A stretch of DNA of 64,000 nt, from contig NZ_CP133319.1 of NCBI RefSeq assembly GCF_038811545.1, positions 4,724,001 to 4,788,000 on the forward strand, written 5' to 3'. Below are positions 8,278 to 17,886 of the stretch, one piece after another. Made by a program: the position numbers and the translations under genes. The notes beneath the pieces are model-generated. The model saw only the letters and a program-made list of their open reading frames with translations. It did not search any database and was not told where the DNA came from. Positions within the stretch are counted from its first letter, which is position 1. Every line of letters begins with the position of its first letter. This DNA is from Rhodoligotrophos sp. CJ14. GTDB taxonomy: Bacteria > Pseudomonadota > Alphaproteobacteria > Rhizobiales > Im1.

Positions 8278-9694
8278 ACCACTCTGGACACTGAGCGAGA
8301 TCGTGAGCGCCACCGGCGGGCAGGTCATCGGGAACGCCCCGGACAGCTACAATGGTGTGTCGATTGACAGCCGCACCTTGAGCCAAGGCGACATATTCGT
8401 CGCGATCCGCGGTGACACTCACGATGGGCATGACTTTGTTTCCGCCGCTCATCAGGCCGGTGCCGGTATCGCCATCGTCTCGCGCGTGAGCCCGGCAATC
8501 AGCGAAGGTGGAGCTGTACTGCTCGTCGATGATCCCCTGCGCGCCCTTGAGCGCTTAGGAATCGCGGCCCGCAATCGGTCGGAAGCCAGGATTATCGGCG
8601 TCACCGGCAGCGTCGGCAAGACCGGCACCAAGGAAGCCCTCCGCCTCTGCCTGAGCGCATCGGGCGAAACCCATGCCTCCGCCGCCTCCTACAATAATCA
8701 CTGGGGCGTGCCCCTGTCGCTTGCCCGCCTGCCGAGATCGGCGCGCTACGGCGTCTTCGAGCTCGGCATGAACCATGCGGGCGAAATCACCCCGCTGGTC
8801 GCCATGGTGCGTCCGCACATCGCGATCATCACCACCATCGCCCCGGTCCATATCGGCCATCTCGGCAGCCTCGAAGCGATCGCCGACGCCAAGGCCGAGA
8901 TCTTCTCGGGCCTTGAGCCCCAGGGCATTGCCGTTCTGAACCGTGACATTCCGCAATACGGTCGGCTGAAAGATGCGGCCTACGCTGCCGGTGTCGAGCG
9001 GATCGTCACTTTCGGCGAGCATGCTGAGGCGGATGCCCGCCTGGAGCATGTCCGGCTCAAGGAAACATGCTCGGTCGTTGCCGCCAGCATATTGGGCGAT
9101 GCGATCACCTATCGGCTTGGCGCGCCTGGTCGCCACATCGCGCTCAACAGCCTGGCGGTGCTGGCAGCTGTAAAGCTTGCCGGCGCCGATCTGGCACTAT
9201 GCGCCCTAAGCCTCGGCAGCCTCGAGCCGCCAAAAGGGCGGGGCGCCCGTTTCAAGCTGCGCGCCGCAGGTGGCGAGATCACGGTCATCGACGAAAGCTA
9301 TAACGCCAACCCTGTCTCCATGAGCGCCGCACTGGCGCTGCTCGGCCATACTGCACCGGCCAGTGGCGGCCGCCGGATCGCAGTGATGGGCGACATGCTG
9401 GAGCTGGGGCCGCAGTCCCGGCGCTTCCATGGTGACCTCGCGGCGGCCATCGATGCGGCGGGCATCGACATGGTCTATGCCTGCGGTCCGCATATGAAGT
9501 CCCTTTGGGATGCGCTTCGTCCGGACCAGCGCGGCTATTACGCGGCGTCATCGCAGGATTTGGTGGATCCCTTGCTCGATGGCGTACGTGCGGGCGATGT
9601 CATCATGGTCAAGGGCTCGCTCGGCAGTCGTATGGCGCTGCTGATCGAGGCTCTCCGCCGGAATTTTGCTGCAATTGAGGCCGATGCCGCCTGA
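8270..9694 (+). CDS. murF: UDP-MurNAc-tripeptide:D-Ala-D-Ala ligase MurF
   Basis: MurF joins the D-Ala-D-Ala made by Ddl to the UDP-MurNAc tripeptide. The 474-residue protein has the Mur ligase order: an N-terminal UDP-binding domain ([16 protein letters not shown]), an ATP loop ([13 protein letters not shown]), a central domain with [11 protein letters not shown], and a C-terminal domain starting near [10 protein letters not shown]. The start is the ATG at 8270 inside the murE end; the open frame extends further upstream, but that part is murE read in another frame. A 68-base gap separates it from mraY. Confidence 0.96.
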   Translation: MAEPLWTLSEIVSATGGQVIGNAPDSYNGVSIDSRTLSQGDIFVAIRGDTHDGHDFVSAAHQAGAGIAIVSRVSPAISEGGAVLLVDDPLRALERLGIAARNRSEARIIGVTGSVGKTGTKEALRLCLSASGETHASAASYNNHWGVPLSLARLPRSARYGVFELGMNHAGEITPLVAMVRPHIAIITTIAPVHIGHLGSLEAIADAKAEIFSGLEPQGIAVLNRDIPQYGRLKDAAYAAGVERIVTFGEHAEADARLEHVRLKETCSVVAASILGDAITYRLGAPGRHIALNSLAVLAAVKLAGADLALCALSLGSLEPPKGRGARFKLRAAGGEITVIDESYNANPVSMSAALALLGHTAPASGGRRIAVMGDMLELGPQSRRFHGDLAAAIDAAGIDMVYACGPHMKSLWDALRPDQRGYYAASSQDLVDPLLDGVRAGDVIMVKGSLGSRMALLIEALRRNFAAIEADAA

Positions 9695-9762
9695 GGACGG
9701 CGCACTGGACGTGTCACACCGGACCGCGTGGCGCCAAGCCAGCCGGCCGACGGGGAACTGAA

Positions 9763-10851
9763 ATGCTGTATTACCTGCTGGCGGAACTCGGCGGACCCTT
9801 TCCCGGTCTGAACGTCTTCCGCTACATCACGTTTCGCACGGGCGGTGCGATCATGACCGCGCTTGCCTTCGTGTTTCTGTTTGGGCCGAGTCTGATCTCC
9901 CTGCTGCGGGTCAAGCAGGGCAAGGGCCAGCCGATCCGCGAGGACGGGCCTCAGCGCCATATTCTGGAGAAGCAAGGCACGCCGACCATGGGCGGCCTCA
10001 TGATACTGTCGGGCATCCTGGTTGCAACCCTCCTATGGGGTGATCTCGGCAATGCCTATGTCTGGATCGTGCTTCTGGTCACCTTGGGTTTCGGCGCGAT
10101 CGGCCTTTATGACGATTATCTCAAGGTCACCAAGACATCCGCCAAGGGCTTTTCGGGCCGCTTCCGCTTGGCTTTGGAATGCATGATCGCCGGTGCCGCC
10201 ACCTATGCCATTATTAAGGTGGGTGAGGCACCGCTCTCCAGCTCGCTGACCTTTCCCTTCTTCAAGGACGTGGTCGCGCATCTCGGCTGGTTCTTCATCC
10301 TGCTCGGCGTCTTCGTGATCGTGGGCTGCGGCAACGCGGTCAACCTCACCGACGGGCTGGACGGGCTTGCCATCGTGCCGGTGATGGTGGCAGCCGCAAG
10401 CTTCGGCCTCATCGCCTATCTCGTCGGCAACGCGGTCTTTGCTGATTATCTGCAGATCCATTTTGTGCGTGGCACCGGTGAGCTTGCCGTGTTCTGCGGC
10501 GCGATCCTCGGGGCAGGGCTTGGCTTTCTCTGGTTCAATGCGCCACCCGCCATGATTTTCATGGGCGACACCGGTTCGCTCTCGCTGGGCGGTGCCCTCG
10601 GCGCCGTTGCTGTCGCCGCCAAGCATGAGATCGTCCTCGCCATCATCGGCGGACTGTTCGTGCTTGAGACCGTGTCCGTCGTCGTTCAAGTCGTGTCCTT
10701 CAAGCTCACCGGCAAGCGCGTCTTTGCCATGGCGCCGCTTCACCACCATTTCGAGCAGAAGGGTTGGAAGGAGCCAACCATCGTGATCCGCTTCTGGATC
10801 ATTTCGGTGCTCCTCGCCCTGATCGGGCTCGCCACTTTGAAGCTGAGGTGA
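9763..10851 (+). CDS. mraY: phospho-MurNAc-pentapeptide transferase MraY
   Basis: MraY is the inner-membrane enzyme that transfers phospho-MurNAc-pentapeptide to undecaprenyl phosphate, making lipid I. The 362-residue polytopic protein shows the family signatures [11 protein letters not shown], the DDY aspartates in [31 protein letters not shown] and the histidine loop APLHHHFE. About ten hydrophobic segments are visible. The length is standard. It precedes murD with a 4-base gap. Confidence 0.97.
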   Translation: MLYYLLAELGGPFPGLNVFRYITFRTGGAIMTALAFVFLFGPSLISLLRVKQGKGQPIREDGPQRHILEKQGTPTMGGLMILSGILVATLLWGDLGNAYVWIVLLVTLGFGAIGLYDDYLKVTKTSAKGFSGRFRLALECMIAGAATYAIIKVGEAPLSSSLTFPFFKDVVAHLGWFFILLGVFVIVGCGNAVNLTDGLDGLAIVPVMVAAASFGLIAYLVGNAVFADYLQIHFVRGTGELAVFCGAILGAGLGFLWFNAPPAMIFMGDTGSLSLGGALGAVAVAAKHEIVLAIIGGLFVLETVSVVVQVVSFKLTGKRVFAMAPLHHHFEQKGWKEPTIVIRFWIISVLLALIGLATLKLR

Positions 10852-10855
10852 GGCG

Positions 10856-12268
10856 ATGATCCCCGCGACCTGCTTTGCCGGGAAATCGGTCGCCGTCTTC
10901 GGTCTCGGCGGCAGTGGACGCTCGGTTGTTCGCGCGCTGGTCGCCGGTGGCGCCGATGTTTCCGCCTGGGATGACGGCGATGCAACCCGTGAGGCGCTCG
11001 AGCTTGAGGGCCTCCCCATCATTGACTTGAGTGCGGCGGATTTCTCGCGCTTCGATGCTCTGGTCTTGAGCCCGGGCGTGCCGCTGACCCACCCCGAGCC
11101 GCATTGGACGGTGCGCAAGGCACAAGCCGCCGGCATCGAGGTGATCGGCGATATCGAGATCTTCTTTCGCGAACGCGCGGCCCTCGGCGTGAAGGCACCC
11201 GTGGTTGCGATCACCGGCACCAATGGGAAATCCACCACCACCGCCCTCTGCGGCCACCTTCTGAAGTCGTCCGGCCGCGACGTGGAGGTGGGGGGTAATA
11301 TCGGGAAGGCGGTGCTGGACCTGGCCCCGCTCGCCGATCATCGCCATTACGTGCTGGAACTCTCCTCCTATCAGATCGACCTCGCCCCGAGCCTGCATGC
11401 CAATGCGGCGATACTGTTGAACATCACGCCCGATCACCTCGACCGCCATGGCAACATGGAGCACTACGCCGAGGTGAAGGCGCGCATCTTCTCCAACCAG
11501 ACTGCTGACGATACGGCAATCATTTGCGTTGATGATGATTATACCCGCGCCATTGCCGAGACCCTTGCCCACGGTCCAGCCAAGCTCAGCCGGGTGACGA
11601 TCGGCCGGCCGATCAACGATGGCATCTCGGTCATCGAGGGGGTGCTCAGTGAGCGCGAGAGGGGAGACGTGATCACCACGCTTAATCTGGTCGGGCTGAA
11701 TGCTCTGCGCGGCAGTCACAATTGGGAGAACGCGGCGGCAGCGTATGGCGCCATGCGGGCGATGGGGCTGAGGTCCAAGGATATCGAGCAGGGCTTCGCG
11801 AGCTTTACGGGCCTCGCCCACCGCATGCAGGAGATCGCGCGGATCGGCGATGTGCGTTTCGTGAACGATTCCAAAGGCACGAATGCGGACGCGGCAGCGC
11901 GGGCCCTGGGTTCGTTCGAGAATATCTACTGGATTGCGGGCGGGCGCGCCAAGGCGGGCGGCATCACCAGCCTCGCGCCCTTCTTCCCGCGGATCGTGAA
12001 GGCTTATCTGATCGGCGAGGCCGCGCAGGAATTTGCAGCGACTTTGGAGGGCAAGGTGCCCGCGATGCTCTGCGGGACGCTCGATGTGGCTGTCGCTGCG
12101 GCAGCAAGGGACGCGCTGACCGAGGGGCGGGACGAGCCCGTGGTTCTGCTCTCGCCCGCCTGTGCCTCTTTCGATCAGTTTCGGAATTTTGAGCTGCGTG
12201 GCGAGGCCTTCTGTGCCGCTGTGTGCAAGCTGGATGGTGTCGTGATGGCGAAGGGAGTTGCGGCATGA
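10856..12268 (+). CDS. murD: UDP-MurNAc-L-alanine:D-glutamate ligase MurD
   Basis: MurD adds D-glutamate to UDP-MurNAc-L-Ala in the cytoplasm. The 470-residue protein opens with a nucleotide-fold glycine motif (VFGLGGSGRS), carries the Mur ligase ATP loop ITGTNGKSTTTAL near residue 120, and has the conserved ITPDHLDRHG and VNDSKGTNADAAARAL segments. The length fits the family. Its stop codon overlaps the ftsW start as ATGA. Confidence 0.97.
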   Translation: MIPATCFAGKSVAVFGLGGSGRSVVRALVAGGADVSAWDDGDATREALELEGLPIIDLSAADFSRFDALVLSPGVPLTHPEPHWTVRKAQAAGIEVIGDIEIFFRERAALGVKAPVVAITGTNGKSTTTALCGHLLKSSGRDVEVGGNIGKAVLDLAPLADHRHYVLELSSYQIDLAPSLHANAAILLNITPDHLDRHGNMEHYAEVKARIFSNQTADDTAIICVDDDYTRAIAETLAHGPAKLSRVTIGRPINDGISVIEGVLSERERGDVITTLNLVGLNALRGSHNWENAAAAYGAMRAMGLRSKDIEQGFASFTGLAHRMQEIARIGDVRFVNDSKGTNADAAARALGSFENIYWIAGGRAKAGGITSLAPFFPRIVKAYLIGEAAQEFAATLEGKVPAMLCGTLDVAVAAAARDALTEGRDEPVVLLSPACASFDQFRNFELRGEAFCAAVCKLDGVVMAKGVAA

Positions 12269-13431
12269 GTCTCATCAGTCGGGCCGACCGTGGTCTGATC
12301 GCCAACTGGTGGTTTACAGTCGACCGCTTGTTGCTGACGGCACTTCTCATGCTGATGGTAATCGGTGCGCTTCTGTCGATGGCCGCAAGCCCGCCGGTGG
12401 CCGAGCGCCTCAATGTGAATGCGTTCTACTTCTTTCACCGCCATCTTGTCTTTCTGGTGCCGGCGGTCATTGCCCTGGTGGCGGCCTCCTTCGCCACCCC
12501 GCAGCTTGCGCGCCGCGTCTGCCTGGCGATTTTCGTCGTCGGCGTGGTGATGATGGCGCTCACCTTGGTGATCGGCCCCGAGGTCAAGGGTGCCCGGCGC
12601 TGGCTGGAAATCGGGCCGATCTCGCTCCAGCCGTCGGAATTCGTGAAGCCGGCCTTTGTGGTGCTCGCCGCCTGGTTCCTGTCGGAAGGGGCGCGCAACC
12701 GCACCATCTGGGGCTATCTCATCGCCACGGGCATGCTGGGCATTGTTGCAGGTCTTCTCGTTATGCAGCCGGATTATGGCCAGACGATCCTGATCGCCGC
12801 CGTCTGGGCGGTGATGCTGTTCCTGACCGGTATCTCCTGGTTCTGGATCTTGGGGCTGGGCTGCCTCGGGGTCTTTGCCGGCACGATCGCCTATGCGACA
12901 GGCGACCATTTCGCCTCGCGTATCGACCGCTTCCTCAATAAGGACGCAGGCGACACGTTCCAGGTGGACCGGGCGATCGACGCTTTTGCCCATGGCGGGC
13001 TCTATGGCGTTGGTCCAGGCAGCGGCACGGTAAAGGCCGTCATTCCCGACGCCCATAGCGACTTCGTCTTTTCGGTGGCCGGCGAGGAATTTGGCTTCAT
13101 CGTTTGCCTCGGCATCCTCTTGATCTTCGCCTTCGTCGTGATCCGCGGCTTGCGCCATTGCCTGAATGCGCAGGATCCGTTCTGCGCACTTGCGACAGCT
13201 GGCCTTGTCTCCGTCTTCGGCTTCCAGTCCTTCATCAATATGGGCGTGAATGTCTCGCTTCTGCCCGCCAAGGGCATGACCTTGCCGCTTGTCTCCTATG
13301 GTGGCTCCTCGCTTGCGGCCATGGGGCTCGGCATGGGGCTCATGGTGGCTCTCGCGCGCCGCACGCCCATGGGCCATATGCCCAATCAGGCCAATATGGC
13401 CGTAGGGCTCGCCGCTATGGGACGATCATGA
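12265..13431 (+). CDS. ftsW: septal peptidoglycan glycosyltransferase FtsW
   Basis: FtsW is the SEDS-family polymerase that builds septal glycan strands from lipid II together with FtsI. The 388-residue protein has about ten membrane segments. It shows the SEDS markers KGARRWLEIGPISLQPSEF, AHSDFVFSVAGEEFG and, near the C-terminus, GMTLPLVSYGGSS. The start at 12265 is an ATGA overlap with the murD stop. The stop in turn overlaps the murG start. Confidence 0.97.
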   Translation: MSLISRADRGLIANWWFTVDRLLLTALLMLMVIGALLSMAASPPVAERLNVNAFYFFHRHLVFLVPAVIALVAASFATPQLARRVCLAIFVVGVVMMALTLVIGPEVKGARRWLEIGPISLQPSEFVKPAFVVLAAWFLSEGARNRTIWGYLIATGMLGIVAGLLVMQPDYGQTILIAAVWAVMLFLTGISWFWILGLGCLGVFAGTIAYATGDHFASRIDRFLNKDAGDTFQVDRAIDAFAHGGLYGVGPGSGTVKAVIPDAHSDFVFSVAGEEFGFIVCLGILLIFAFVVIRGLRHCLNAQDPFCALATAGLVSVFGFQSFINMGVNVSLLPAKGMTLPLVSYGGSSLAAMGLGMGLMVALARRTPMGHMPNQANMAVGLAAMGRS

Positions 13432-14621
13432 TGGGAGAGTTGAGGGATAACCAGATAAAGCCGGTCGTGGCGCTTGCCGCGGGCGGCACCGGCGGGCATC
13501 TCTTCCCCGCCCAAGCCCTGGCGGAGGTGCTGAGCGAACGCGGCTATGCCGTGCATCTGCTGACTGACCAGCGCGGGCTCGATCACAGCAGCCGCTTTCC
13601 AGCTCACATGGTCCATGTGATCCCGTCCTCCACCATCGTGACCTCCAAGCCGGCAGCTGTGCCGGGCCAGCTCATGGCTTTGGGCCGTGGTTTCATGAAA
13701 GCGCGCCGCAGCCTTGCTGAGATGCGCCCCGTCGCCGTGGTGGGCTTCGGCGGCTATCCCTCTCTGCCGCCCATGCTGGCCGCCTTGTCTCTGCGTTTGC
13801 CCGTGTTGCTCCATGAGCAGAATGCGGTGATGGGCAAGGCCAATCGCATCACTGCACCCTATGCCCGGCATGTGGCGACCGCCTTCCCGGAGGTCACCCG
13901 AGTGCCGCCCAAGGCGAGGGGCAAGCTGGTGCTCACCGGCAATCCCGTGCGCGCTGCGGTTCATGCGGCGCGGGCCACTCCCTTTGCGCCGCCCTCGGCG
14001 GACGAACCATTCCGCCTGCTAATTTTCGGCGGCAGCCAGGGCGCGCGGATCTTTTCCGACGTGGTGCCGAAGGCGCTGGCCGAACTGCCGGCGGCCACCC
14101 GCCGTCAGCTGCGCGTCGTGCAGCAGGCCCGTCCGGAGGATGCCGAGCGCGTTGAGCAAGTCTATCGCGAGGCGGGAATTGAGGCCGAGGTCAATCCGTT
14201 CTTCAATGACATGGCTGAGCGCATCGCCAAGGCTCATCTCGTCATAGCGCGCGCCGGAGCCTCGACCGTCAGCGAACTTGGGGTGATCGGCCGCCCGGCG
14301 GTGCTCGTGCCGCTTGCTCAATCCCTGGAGGGAGACCAGATGAGCAATGCGAAACAGTTTGCCGCAGCCGGTGGCGGCTGGGTCATTGAGCAATCGGGCT
14401 TTACAGTCGAGCGCGTAACGAGTCTTTTGCTCACTCTGCGCTATGACGATGCTGGTCTGAGCCGAGCGGCCGCGGGGGCTGCGAGCTTCGGCCGTCCGGA
14501 TGCAGCCCACAGGCTTGCAGGATTGGTGGAGAGCATCGCCCGGGGAGCAGCATCCGGCGCCAATGCACCTGCCGAAACGCGCAACCTGGTTGAAGGCGCA
14601 ACCCAGAAGGAGAGCCTATGA
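13428..14621 (+). CDS. murG: UDP-GlcNAc:lipid I N-acetylglucosaminyltransferase MurG
   Basis: MurG adds GlcNAc to lipid I at the cytoplasmic face of the membrane, giving lipid II. The 397-residue GT-B enzyme has the N-terminal glycine loop [17 protein letters not shown], the [12 protein letters not shown] segment, the second loop [11 protein letters not shown], and the donor-binding [10 protein letters not shown] region. The start is the ATG at 13428 overlapping the ftsW stop. The open frame extends upstream into ftsW but that is not MurG. It overlaps murC by 4 bases. Confidence 0.96.
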   Translation: MMGELRDNQIKPVVALAAGGTGGHLFPAQALAEVLSERGYAVHLLTDQRGLDHSSRFPAHMVHVIPSSTIVTSKPAAVPGQLMALGRGFMKARRSLAEMRPVAVVGFGGYPSLPPMLAALSLRLPVLLHEQNAVMGKANRITAPYARHVATAFPEVTRVPPKARGKLVLTGNPVRAAVHAARATPFAPPSADEPFRLLIFGGSQGARIFSDVVPKALAELPAATRRQLRVVQQARPEDAERVEQVYREAGIEAEVNPFFNDMAERIAKAHLVIARAGASTVSELGVIGRPAVLVPLAQSLEGDQMSNAKQFAAAGGGWVIEQSGFTVERVTSLLLTLRYDDAGLSRAAAGAASFGRPDAAHRLAGLVESIARGAASGANAPAETRNLVEGATQKESL

Positions 14622-16021
14622 AAATACCGCGCGATATCGGCCCCATTCACTTCGTCGGCATCGGCGGCATCGGCATGAGCGGCATCGCCGAGGTGATGGC
14701 GACGCTTGGCTATCCCGTGCAGGGCTCGGATCTCTCGGCCAATGCCAATGTGGAGCGTTTGCGCGGCCTAGGCATACCCGTGGCGATTGGCCACGACGCT
14801 GGCAATCTGGGCGATGCGCAGGTCGTGGTGATTTCATCGGCCGTGAAGCCTGACAACCCCGAAGTCATCGCCGCACGCGAGCATTTCCTCCCCATCGTGC
14901 GCCGCGCGGAAATGCTGGCCGAGCTCATGCGCTTCAGGACCTGCGTGGCGGTTGGCGGCACCCATGGCAAGACCACCACCACATCCCTCGTCGCTTCGCT
15001 GCTCGATGCGGGCGGCATGGACCCGACGGTCGTCAATGGCGGCATCATCAACGCCTATGGCACCAATGCACGCCTGGGCAAGGGCGACTGGATGGTGGTG
15101 GAATCCGATGAGTCCGACGGCACTTTCGTCAAGCTGCCCGCGGATGTGGTGATCGTCACCAATATCGATCCTGAGCATCTCGACCATTACGGCAGCTTCG
15201 ATGCTGTGAAGGCAGGCTTTCTCTCCTTCGTGCAGAACATTCCCTTCTACGGCTTTGCCGTCATGTGCATTGATCACCCCGTCGTGCAGCAGCTGATCGG
15301 GCAGGTGACCGATCGGCGGGTGATCACCTATGGCCGCAGCCCGCAGGCGGATGTGCGCATGATCGAGAACAATTTTTCGGGCGGCATGAACCGGTTCACG
15401 GTACGCTTTCTCGATCGCCGGAGCGGCGCGCGCCATACGATCGAAGATCTGGCCCTGCCCATGCCCGGCGAGCACAACGCCCTCAATGCGACAGCGGCGA
15501 TCGCGGTCGCCCGTGAGCTCGGCATGTCCGATGAGAACATCCGCGCGGGTCTTGCCAATTTCACTGGTGTAAAGCGTCGCTTTACAAAAACCGGGGTCTG
15601 GAACGGCGTCACCGTCTATGATGATTATGGCCATCACCCCGTGGAGATCGCGGCTGTTCTCAAAGCCGCCCGCCGGGTTGCCGACCGCCGGGTGATCGCG
15701 GTCATGCAGCCCCATCGCTATACCCGGCTGCGCGATCTGTTCGATGATTTCTGCACCTGCTTCAACGATGCGCATAGCGTGGTCTTGGCGCCCGTCTATT
15801 CCGCCGGCGAACAGCCGATTGAGGGCGTCACTCACGACGCGCTGCTCGAGGCCATGCGCGCGCGCGGCCATCGCGGTGTGATGAAGATCGATGGACCCCA
15901 CGAGCTTGCCCCAATGATCGGCAGCATGGCCGAGCCAGGCGATATCGTGGTGTGCCTTGGGGCCGGCACCATCACGCAATGGGCCTATGCCCTTCCTGGT
16001 GAGCTGGAGCGATTGGGATGA
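14618..16021 (+). CDS. murC: UDP-MurNAc:L-alanine ligase MurC
   Basis: MurC attaches L-alanine to UDP-MurNAc, the first stem-peptide step. The 467-residue protein begins with [18 protein letters not shown], the typical MurC Rossmann loop, and carries the ATP motif [13 protein letters not shown] near residue 110. The conserved VYDDYGHHP and MQPHRYTR motifs follow. The length is standard. It overlaps murG and murB by 4 bases each. Confidence 0.97.
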   Translation: MKIPRDIGPIHFVGIGGIGMSGIAEVMATLGYPVQGSDLSANANVERLRGLGIPVAIGHDAGNLGDAQVVVISSAVKPDNPEVIAAREHFLPIVRRAEMLAELMRFRTCVAVGGTHGKTTTTSLVASLLDAGGMDPTVVNGGIINAYGTNARLGKGDWMVVESDESDGTFVKLPADVVIVTNIDPEHLDHYGSFDAVKAGFLSFVQNIPFYGFAVMCIDHPVVQQLIGQVTDRRVITYGRSPQADVRMIENNFSGGMNRFTVRFLDRRSGARHTIEDLALPMPGEHNALNATAAIAVARELGMSDENIRAGLANFTGVKRRFTKTGVWNGVTVYDDYGHHPVEIAAVLKAARRVADRRVIAVMQPHRYTRLRDLFDDFCTCFNDAHSVVLAPVYSAGEQPIEGVTHDALLEAMRARGHRGVMKIDGPHELAPMIGSMAEPGDIVVCLGAGTITQWAYALPGELERLG

Positions 16022-16962
16022 CCGTCATGATCGATGGAGAGGCGTTGCTCAAGAAATTGCCGCCTGTGCGCGGCCGCATCATCGCCAATGCAGCGCTGGC
16101 GGAACTGACATGGTTCCGCGTCGGAGGGCCGGCCGAGATCCTGTTCACCCCCGCCGACGAGCAGGACCTTGCAGACTTCCTGCGCAATTTGCCGCAGGAC
16201 ATTCCCGTAACACCCATTGGCGTCGGCTCGAACCTCCTCGTGCGCGATGGCGGCGTTCCCGGTGTGGTGATCCGGCTTGGCCGCGGTTTTTCTGACATCA
16301 AGGCGGAAGAAGGGGACCGGCTCAGGGTTGGCACCGCTGTGCCCGATGTGCGCGTCGCCCGTGCAGCACTCGATCATGGTATCGGTGCGTTAACCTTTTT
16401 TAGGGGGATACCGGGCACCATAGGTGGCGCGCTGCGAATGAATGGCGGTGCTTATGGCCGTGAGACCAAGGATGTTCTGGTCGAGGCCCGGGGTGTGGAT
16501 CGGGGCGGGAATATCGTGACGCTGGCGACTGCCGACATGCACATGACCTATCGCCATTGCGGCGCGCCCGAGACTATTATCTTCACGGAGGCGCTTCTCC
16601 AGGGCGAGCCGGGCGATCCAGAGCAGATTGCAGCCGACATGGCGGCGATCACCGAGGCCCGCGAGCGCACGCAGCCGATCAAGAGCCGCACCGGCGGGTC
16701 CACCTTCAAGAACCCTCCGGGACAGAAGGCTTGGCAGCTCATGGACAAGGCCGGTATGCGCGGCTTTGCCATCGGCGGCGCACGTGTCTCCGAGCTGCAC
16801 TGCAACTTCTTGATCAATGAAGGCGGCGCCACCGCTGCCGAAATCGAGGCCTTGGGCGAGGAAGGACGCCGGCGCGTGCTGGAGACCTCGGGCGTGACGC
16901 TCGAATGGGAGATCAAGCGTATCGGCATACCTGCACCCGCACTCCAGGCAGGGGAGAGCTGA
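16018..16962 (+). CDS. murB: UDP-N-acetylenolpyruvoylglucosamine reductase MurB
   Basis: MurB reduces the enolpyruvyl group with NADPH to give UDP-MurNAc. The 314-residue FAD protein shows [10 protein letters not shown], the [17 protein letters not shown] loop, the [18 protein letters not shown] signature and the catalytic-serine region [10 protein letters not shown] near residue 224. Its size and the lack of the extra E. coli-type domain suggest the shorter type II MurB. It overlaps murC by 4 bases and abuts ddl directly. Confidence 0.96.
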   Translation: MTVMIDGEALLKKLPPVRGRIIANAALAELTWFRVGGPAEILFTPADEQDLADFLRNLPQDIPVTPIGVGSNLLVRDGGVPGVVIRLGRGFSDIKAEEGDRLRVGTAVPDVRVARAALDHGIGALTFFRGIPGTIGGALRMNGGAYGRETKDVLVEARGVDRGGNIVTLATADMHMTYRHCGAPETIIFTEALLQGEPGDPEQIAADMAAITEARERTQPIKSRTGGSTFKNPPGQKAWQLMDKAGMRGFAIGGARVSELHCNFLINEGGATAAEIEALGEEGRRRVLETSGVTLEWEIKRIGIPAPALQAGES

Positions 16963-17886
16963 ATGCCCAAGCATGTCGCGGTCCTCATGGGTGGATGGTC
17001 GGCCGAGCGCGAAGTGAGCCTGAATTCCGGCGCGGCTTGCGCGGCAGCGCTCGAGCGCGCCGGCTATCGCGTCACCACGATTGATGTGACCCGCGACATC
17101 GTCCGCCAGCTCGATGCGGTGAAGCCCGATGTGGTATTCAACGCGCTCCACGGCAAATGGGGCGAGGATGGCTGCGTGCAGGGCGTGCTTGAGACATTGC
17201 AGCTGCCCTATACCCATTCCGGCGTGCTTGCATCGTCCCTGGCCATGCACAAGGCGAAGGCAAAGAGCGTCTTTGCCGCCGCAGGCCTTCCCGTGGCTGA
17301 AAGCGTGCTCGCCCCGGTGGAAGAGGCCGCCCGGGCCCATCTGATGGGACCGCCCTATGTCATGAAGCCCGAGTCGGAAGGCTCGAGCGTCGGCGTCTAT
17401 ATCGTGCCTAAGGGCAGCAATCGGCCGCCTCAGGACATTCTCACCGATCCGGCCTTTGCCGGCGATCAGGTGATGGTCGAGCGCTATGTGGCCGGTCGCG
17501 AGCTCACCTGCGCCGTGCGTGGCGAAACAGCGCTCGGCGTCATCGACATCGTCGCCGATACCGGCGTCTTCTACGACTATCACGCGAAATATGCACCCGG
17601 CGGTTCGCGCCACATCCTGCCTGCCAAGATCCCGGCGGATGTTTACCGCCGCGTCCAGGAGATTGCGCTGGCCGCCCACCAGGCCTTGGGCTGCCGTGGC
17701 GTGAGCCGCGCTGACTTCCGCTACGACGACACACCCGGCGGGACGGGCGAGCTCATCCTGCTTGAGGTGAACACCCAGCCGGGCATGACCGGCACCTCGC
17801 TTGTTCCCGAGCTCGCAGCTCATGATGGCATGAGTTTCGAGGAGCTCGTTTCCTGGATGGTGGAAGACGCATCATGGGGAAGGTGA
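16963..17886 (+). CDS. ddlB: D-alanine--D-alanine ligase
   Basis: Ddl makes the D-Ala-D-Ala dipeptide used by MurF. The 307-residue ATP-grasp protein has the N-terminal VLMGGWSAEREVSLNSG, HGKWGEDGCVQG, the ATP-grasp loop KPESEGSSVGV, and the C-terminal EVNTQPGMTGTSLVPE motif typical of Ddl. It starts immediately after the murB stop. Its last 13 bases are shared with the start of ftsQ. Confidence 0.96.
   Translation: MPKHVAVLMGGWSAEREVSLNSGAACAAALERAGYRVTTIDVTRDIVRQLDAVKPDVVFNALHGKWGEDGCVQGVLETLQLPYTHSGVLASSLAMHKAKAKSVFAAAGLPVAESVLAPVEEAARAHLMGPPYVMKPESEGSSVGVYIVPKGSNRPPQDILTDPAFAGDQVMVERYVAGRELTCAVRGETALGVIDIVADTGVFYDYHAKYAPGGSRHILPAKIPADVYRRVQEIALAAHQALGCRGVSRADFRYDDTPGGTGELILLEVNTQPGMTGTSLVPELAAHDGMSFEELVSWMVEDASWGR

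Noticed and set aside
10033-11241. 402-codon open frame opposite mraY and murD
   Set aside because: Antisense shadow rich in Asp, His and Arg; both sense genes are unambiguous.
16390-17823. 477-codon open frame opposite murB and ddl
   Set aside because: Antisense shadow of two well-recognised genes; no ribosome site and no recognisable motif.
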